Below are positions 6,430 through 9,869 of a stretch of DNA of 9,869 bases, in pieces (position 1 is the first letter of the stretch; every line of letters starts with the position of its first letter). The stretch is from assembly GCA_041605955.1 (NCBI GenBank), contig JBFIXI010000103.1:1-9869 (forward strand). Reading direction: 5' to 3'. The position numbers and the translations under genes were made by a program. Origin of the DNA: JAHEJX01 sp041605955 (lineage in GTDB: Bacteria > Actinomycetota > Acidimicrobiia > Spongiisociales > UBA5794). The notes under the pieces were generated by a model that made no database searches, was not told where the DNA came from, and saw only the letters and a program-made list of their open reading frames with translations.

Positions 6430-6471
6430 CTCACCGTGAAGAGGTCGGCAGTTCGAGCCCGTCAACGCCCA
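6430..6471 (+). other. tRNA 3'-half-like remnant (Val-type)
   Basis: The order of parts matches a tRNA from the anticodon loop to the discriminator: CTCACCG (6430-6436; T33, anticodon-like CAC), TGAAG, variable AGGTC (6442-6446), T-stem GGCAG, T-loop TTCGAGC (6452-6458), T-stem CCGTC with one A-C mismatch, acceptor strand AACGCCC (6464-6470) and A at 6471. No pairing GGGCGTT 5' acceptor strand or good D-arm precedes it, the anticodon stem is broken and no CCA follows. It is therefore a remnant. Fragments like this are often left at integration sites. Confidence 0.55.
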
Positions 6472-6629
6472 CTCGTCGTCGTCGATTCCACAACGTTCCG
6501 TTGCGTCTTCCCTGGTCAACGACAGGGTTTGAGTGAGGCCGTGAGAAGCGACGTTGGTCCGTAGCAGCCTCCGCTTCGATCCGAGTGTGGATCCGTGTCC
6601 ATCGCGATGGAGCTCTAACGATCGCTGAA

Positions 6630-7865
6630 TTATGGCTTGAGCCGGCCGGCGAGTTCGCCCATGAACCGGATCCAATCGACGCCTCCGTCGCTTTGGCCAA
6701 TGCGCACGATGACCAGGTCTGCATTCGGGTCGACGTAGATGAACTGGCCGTGGTCGCCATGGGCAAAATACGACGCTCGCTCCTCGTCGATCCACCACAG
6801 GTACTGGTATCCGGGGGCAGGATCGATCGTCGTGTCGAGGCTGGTCGCCTCGGCGACGAATGCCGGCGGCACGACTTGACGATCACCATTGCGGCCCTGG
6901 TGGAGATAGAGCCAGCCGAGTTTGGCAAAGTCGATTGCCCGCCCATTGACCCCGACGAACATCTTCTCAAATCCGTGGCGTTGGCTGTCGAGGCTCCAGG
7001 ACCCCTCCGCTTCGGCACCCATGGGCTGCCAGAGGCGGGTCTGCATGTACTCGGACACCGGCATGCCGGTCGCTCGTTCGAGCACCAGGCCGAGGAGGAT
7101 CACGTTCCAGTCGTTGTAGTGGAACTCCGTGCCCGGTGGTTGCTCGATGCGCGGCCTCGTCAGCACCGCAGACCGCAGGTTCGTGCCGTGGTAGGTGTTG
7201 GCGGGATCAGCCCATGGCGACCCACCATCGTCGAACGACAAACCAGACGACATAGTGATCAGGTGGCGTAGCGTGATCTCGGCATAACGCTCGTCTCGTT
7301 CCGCCAGCTCGGGGACGTAGACCGTCACCGAATCGTCCAAGTCGGCGATGTGTCCCTCTTCGAGGGCGATGCCTACCAGGGTCGCGATGAAGGATTTGGC
7401 GACCGAGAATGATGTCTGGATCGAGTCGTGGCTCGACCCGTTGAAATAGCCCTCGTACAGGAGATCATCGCCATGCAGAACGACGAACGCGGTCGTGTCG
7501 GCCGATTCGAGATACTGCTCGAGCGCCGCGCCCGACCCGTCGGGCGCATACTTGCCGACCAGGGAGTCACTGACCGGCCGAAACGTGACCGGGTCCGGGC
7601 TCGCGCTGATCGTCCGTGAAGGGAAGCGATCCTGGTCACCGAACGCCGAATCGCCCCATATCAGCGCACGGGCGAGCTGGGAGGTATCGGTTGCAGTTAG
7701 GGCCCACGCATAGACGCCCACTGCGATGGCGCCGACTAGGAGAACGGCTGCGCCCACGATGCCTTTGACCCACGACGATGCCGATCGTGATCGCTGAGGT
7801 CGCGCCCACCACAGCAGCGGGAGCGCCGCGCCGATCAACAGCACTCCGAGAACCAGCAGCACCAC
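6630..7865 (-). CDS. Membrane-anchored serine hydrolase, class C beta-lactamase/NylB-like fold
   Basis: This 411-residue protein belongs to the SxxK acyl-enzyme superfamily (Pfam Beta-lactamase; relatives include class C beta-lactamases, EstB-type esterases and 6-aminohexanoate-dimer hydrolases). Two hydrophobic helices (about 2-20 and 35-56) anchor it, and the catalytic domain (about 95-405) is probably outside. S154-V155-A156-K157 is the SxxK nucleophile motif, Y250-N-D is the Tyr motif, and HGDHGQ (369-374) replaces KTG. The H-x-G form favours an esterase or amidase over a true beta-lactamase; substrate is unknown. I chose GTG at 7865 because GGAG lies 5 nt upstream, and the frame has no better start before a TAG at 7922-7920. 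A dyad (7927-7939) lies upstream. It stands alone, with spacers over 380 bases on both sides. Confidence 0.9.
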   Translation of the reverse strand: MVLLVLGVLLIGAALPLLWWARPQRSRSASSWVKGIVGAAVLLVGAIAVGVYAWALTATDTSQLARALIWGDSAFGDQDRFPSRTISASPDPVTFRPVSDSLVGKYAPDGSGAALEQYLESADTTAFVVLHGDDLLYEGYFNGSSHDSIQTSFSVAKSFIATLVGIALEEGHIADLDDSVTVYVPELAERDERYAEITLRHLITMSSGLSFDDGGSPWADPANTYHGTNLRSAVLTRPRIEQPPGTEFHYNDWNVILLGLVLERATGMPVSEYMQTRLWQPMGAEAEGSWSLDSQRHGFEKMFVGVNGRAIDFAKLGWLYLHQGRNGDRQVVPPAFVAEATSLDTTIDPAPGYQYLWWIDEERASYFAHGDHGQFIYVDPNADLVIVRIGQSDGGVDWIRFMGELAGRLKP

Positions 7866-7926
7866 ACCTACTCCGATCGCTCGCCGGGAAAGACACTGCA
7901 GACACGCATTTCGTGCCCACTAATCC

Positions 7927-7939
7927 AGTGAGTCTCACT
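7927..7939. promoter_or_regulatory. Dyad upstream of the serine hydrolase (candidate operator)
   Basis: AGTGAG and CTCACT are perfect inverted arms around a single T, 62-74 bases upstream of the hydrolase GTG, a normal place for a repressor or activator site. No regulator is encoded next to it. Confidence 0.3.
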
Positions 7940-8122
7940 TTCCCCCAGCATGGGCGAAGAGCCGACACCGCCACCAGAGGCTCAATACCCCCCTTAGGAG
8001 TGGCACACACCACCAATTCGCCGAGGCGTCGGGGAGTGCGATTCTGTTTCGTCGACCACCTCAGAAGGAAGGCATTTGGAAGGGTGCTTGATTGTTCACC
8101 GCCGGGTCCGACCACTGACGTT

Positions 8123-8182
8123 CGGCTCTAGTTGTCCCTGCCAGGAACTCGGCGGTTCGAGTAAGCCTCGTTTAGGCCCACT
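8123..8182 (+). repeat. Imperfect ~60-nt direct repeat, right copy
   Basis: The core at 8154-8181 matches 394-421 at 27 of 28 positions, in the same orientation, 7.76 kb away. The left flank also aligns loosely with 363-393 if a 3-nt gap is allowed. TCGGCGGTTCGAG (8149-8161) also resembles TCGGCAGTTCGAG (6445-6457) in the tRNA remnant, suggesting that all three sites are T-arm-related. Confidence 0.6.
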
Positions 8183-8250
8183 GCGGTCCTCCGTCTTGTT
8201 CTATGGGGTGGTCGTTGCATCGAGTGCGTCGGGCCCCGTTGTGAGCCGGA

Positions 8251-8637
8251 TCATGCCAAGTTCGTACCGCCGATATGGCATGTGATGGCGAACGTTGCGT
8301 CGGTGGTGGAGTCTCCCTCCCACACTTGAAGGCGCCTCAGGCGCAGCTCGACCCTACCCGGCTCGCGCATCGTGAACGTCAAGACTCGAGTGGCGGCAGC
8401 GCCAATACCCGGCTCCCTCCATTCGTTCTCGTTCCCGGTGTCGGCGGGTTGGTAACCATCCGCAGTGACTTCGAAACTGGTGGACTCCTCGTCGATCATC
8501 CACCGGACGCCGGTCGTGGGGTTCTCCGGTAGCCGCAGGGCCATTATGTCCCCGACCAGCACCCAAACCTCCCGGCCGTTATCCTCAGGGCCGAGCGTAA
8601 CCCTCACGTCGAACCTCCCCGCAGGGATCCTGCTCAT
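8251..8637 (-). CDS. Chagasin-family (MEROPS I42) cysteine protease inhibitor
   Basis: This 128-residue protein should bind and block papain-like (C1) cysteine proteases with three loops. The first loop motif is LRLPENPTTGVRW (34-46), with the hallmark NPTTG at 39-43. The second is the glycine loop GIGAAATRVLTF (77-88), and the third is LRRLQVWE (100-107), where the family usually has RPW. Spacing and length fit chagasin (about 110 residues) with a short N-terminal extension. No signal peptide or membrane helix is visible, so it should stay in the cytoplasm. The ATG at 8637 follows GAGGG by 3 nt. Divergently, 581 bp away, lies a C1A protease gene, the natural partner. The family call is strong; which protease it inhibits is inferred from position. 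Changes from GxGG and RPW may tune affinity. Confidence 0.88.
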   Translation of the reverse strand: MSRIPAGRFDVRVTLGPEDNGREVWVLVGDIMALRLPENPTTGVRWMIDEESTSFEVTADGYQPADTGNENEWREPGIGAAATRVLTFTMREPGRVELRLRRLQVWEGDSTTDATFAITCHIGGTNLA

Positions 8638-9218
8638 CGACCCTCAACCCGAATGCGTAGGTGAGGGCTTCTCTTCAGTGCTCGAAGCGCGGTCTCCCCG
8701 TGCGTGATCCCTGACTGTTCCTTCATTGTATCGGTACCGCACCGTCGCCACTCAGGGCTTTCGTAACCAAGATGAGTTGGAACGGGTGTCGGTGAGACCT
8801 GTCGCCCGCCGTCGCCCTCCCATCACCGGCGGCCGAGACGCGATCGCCCGGGGTCAGGCATCCCGTTGCGTTTCAATCTGCGGTCGTACGGACTCGGCCC
8901 CAGCCCAACAACCACTTCATGGCAACCACCATCCCCGCGGATCAGCTCTGCACGACGATCATCGGCTCGCCAAGATGAGCACACGGCCCTCGCCGGGGGC
9001 AGCCCCCCTTGATGTGATGGGACTTTTTGGGTCCTTTAGGGCTAGCGGTCGACTGCACACGCGGAGACGATGGTGCCAGGAGGGCTCGGAGAGGGGGTTT
9101 GCTACACGAGGGCCTGGGGATGCGCCGCGTGAGAATCGCAGTGAAGCGGCTGCCCGACTCCATCAGGTCCTTCTCGTTAGCTGCCAGCTGCAGCAGCGGT
9201 TCCATTGGGAGGTGAACA
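8638..9218. other. Divergent intergenic region between inhibitor and protease
   Basis: Reading frames cross this 581-bp stretch on both strands, but none has a recognisable domain or a supported start. It contains a possible inhibitor promoter (8725-8739), a hairpin GGGGG-CAG-CCCCC (8995-9007) followed 16 nt later by five T's, a 31-codon frame (9120-9215), and a small hairpin GCTGC/GCAGC (9180-9194) just before the protease ribosome site. It may hold divergent promoters or the eroded remains of a gene. Confidence 0.5.
8725..8739 (-). promoter_or_regulatory. Candidate -10 and palindrome of the inhibitor promoter
   Basis: On the minus strand TACAAT (8730-8725) matches 5 of 6 positions of TATAAT, about 88 nt before the inhibitor ATG. 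Directly upstream, where a -35/-10 spacer would lie, is the 8-bp palindrome CGGTACCG (8732-8739), a possible repressor site. No good -35 is present. Confidence 0.3.
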
Positions 9219-9869
9219 ATGTCCGAGGCACTCAATCTCGAGAGGCTCGCCATCGAATTGCAGGAGGCCGGGACGCCTTGGGAAACGGATCCGGGCACCT
9301 CGATGGCGCTACTCACGGAGGACGAGAGGCGCCTCCGCCTCGGGTTCACGCCTCCGCCGGAGGAAATTCAACTCGAGGAGGCGGCCGCCCTCGATAAGGC
9401 TCGTGGTTCAACAGTCGAACCTGATGTCGGCACGGAGGGAATGGCCGCGCCGCCCAGTGCCTACGACTTGCGAGACGTCGATGGCAAGAACTACACAACA
9501 GTCGTCAAGAACCAGGGGGGCTGTGGGTCGTGCGTAGCGTTCGGAGTGGTGGGTGTTATCGAGTGCACGGCGAGAGTCGAGCGCAGCAACCCTGATCTCG
9601 GCCTGGACCTCTCAGAGGCCCACCTGTTCTATTGCCATGGGGCCGAGCAGGGACGGAATTGTGGCAACGGGTGGTGGCCAGACGACGCACTGAAGAAGGC
9701 CAACTCGAAAGGCGTCACCTTCGAGCGACATTTCCGTTACACGGCCGGCGACCAACCGTGCAACCTCTCGTTCGAATGGAGGGATAACTTCGTAACGCCG
9801 ACGGGCCACACCAAACTCACTGGCCGGAACGCGATCAAGGAGTGGATCGCCACTAAGGGCTCGGTTACC
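9219..9869 (+). CDS. Papain-family (C1A) cysteine protease, N-terminal 217 residues (3' end beyond window)
   Basis: The ATG at 9219 follows GGGAGGT by 5 nt, and the frame stays open to the window end. The catalytic domain begins near residue 78 (PPSAYDLRDVDGKNY). It shows the papain active-site block QGGCGSCVAF at 99-108: Q99 oxyanion hole, C105 nucleophile, C102 for the usual disulfide, with Val in place of the usual Trp after the nucleophile. DLSEAHLFYC (130-139) matches the papain LSEQ...C helix, and NCGNGW follows (147-152). The catalytic His and Asn lie beyond 9869. Residues 1-77 (GTPWETDPGTSMALLTEDER, then RLRLGFTPPPEE) are an N-terminal region I recall from bacterial C1 relatives and could be an autoinhibitory propeptide. 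No signal peptide is visible, so the enzyme may be cytoplasmic or exported unconventionally. The divergent I42 gene probably encodes its inhibitor. Confidence 0.9.
   Translation, partial: MSEALNLERLAIELQEAGTPWETDPGTSMALLTEDERRLRLGFTPPPEEIQLEEAAALDKARGSTVEPDVGTEGMAAPPSAYDLRDVDGKNYTTVVKNQGGCGSCVAFGVVGVIECTARVERSNPDLGLDLSEAHLFYCHGAEQGRNCGNGWWPDDALKKANSKGVTFERHFRYTAGDQPCNLSFEWRDNFVTPTGHTKLTGRNAIKEWIATKGSVT

Larger units (their letters stand above)
6072..6629. other. Long intergenic region between hydrolase and secreted-protein genes
   Basis: These 558 bases hold no convincing gene. From right to left (the direction of the flanking genes) they contain unassigned sequence to about 6472, a tRNA 3'-half remnant on the + strand (6430-6471), a GC-rich hairpin (6378-6402), a possible promoter (6278-6305) and a ribosome-site-sequestering hairpin (6077-6102). 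Minus-strand frames across 6430-6470 give peptides such as TGSNCRPLH and DGLELPTSS, the familiar spurious translation of antisense tRNA-like DNA. Confidence 0.6.
7866..8250. other. Intergenic region between inhibitor and hydrolase genes
   Basis: No gene is supported in these 385 bases. They hold the dyad at 7927-7939 in the upstream region of the hydrolase and the right copy of the dispersed repeat (8123-8182), which begins about 70 nt past the inhibitor stop in its reading direction. I see no clear terminator or -35/-10 pair. Confidence 0.55.

Noticed and set aside
6396..6471. Complete tRNA gene
   Set aside because: The 3' half fits, but no 5' acceptor strand pairs with AACGCCC, the anticodon stem is broken and CCA is absent.
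7636..8131. ORFs on both strands across the hydrolase upstream region
   Set aside because: They straddle the hydrolase start in other frames and have no domain, ribosome site or sensible composition.
8869..8884. GTTGCGTTTCAATCTG, reminiscent of a CRISPR repeat end
   Set aside because: It occurs once, with no regular spacing and no cas genes.
9120..9215. 31-codon + strand ORF ending 3 nt before the protease ATG, possible leader peptide
   Set aside because: The ribosome site is weak and the peptide (MRRVRIAVKRLPDSIRSF...) is unremarkable. Position alone is not enough to call it.
8726..9397. 223-codon + strand ORF and opposing 8942-9349 minus-strand ORF
   Set aside because: Both overlap the protease start region in the wrong frame and are Arg/Pro/Ser-rich without motifs. 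The protease frame starting at 9219 has a strong ribosome site and papain motifs.

Overview
The window is high-GC DNA with GTG starts, strong Shine-Dalgarno sites and an actinobacterial-style DesK/LiaS-like sensor kinase. I read it as an Actinomycetota chromosome, possibly Acidimicrobiia-like (class is a guess). Nearly all intact genes are on the minus strand. No transposase, integrase, CRISPR array, rRNA or complete tRNA is visible.

Layout on the + axis. 1-315: the end of an unrecognised + strand gene. 464-661 (minus): a small membrane-protein-like reading frame broken by an in-frame TAG. 737-2448 (minus): an ABC-2 type exporter, with the ATPase gene first and the permease 2 nt behind it. 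2817-4723 (minus): a two-component system with kinase and regulator overlapping by ATGA. Its regulator probably controls the downstream exporter. 4822-5048 (+): a decayed LuxR-type HTH, a diverged copy of the regulator 3' end in the opposite orientation. 5115-6071 (minus): a secreted protein with a calcium-binding TSP3-like segment, whose Shine-Dalgarno lies in a perfect 9-bp hairpin. 6630-7865 (minus): a membrane-anchored SxxK serine hydrolase. 8251-8637 (minus): a chagasin-family (I42) cysteine protease inhibitor. 9219-9869 (+): the first 217 codons of a papain-family (C1A) cysteine protease, running off the right edge.

The most interesting unit is the right end: a papain-like protease and a chagasin-like inhibitor as divergent neighbours around a 581-bp spacer. 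Neither has a signal peptide, so both could act in the same compartment, as a protease with its self-protection or control factor.

There are also unusual non-coding signals. A 28-nt core repeat (27/28 identical, within a ~60-nt imperfect repeat) occurs at both ends of the window, 7.76 kb apart. A tRNA 3'-half remnant lies at 6430-6471. A hairpin with conserved arms and loop occurs as two inverted copies flanking the secreted-protein gene. With the broken small gene and the HTH remnant, these suggest a region with a history of insertion, duplication and decay.
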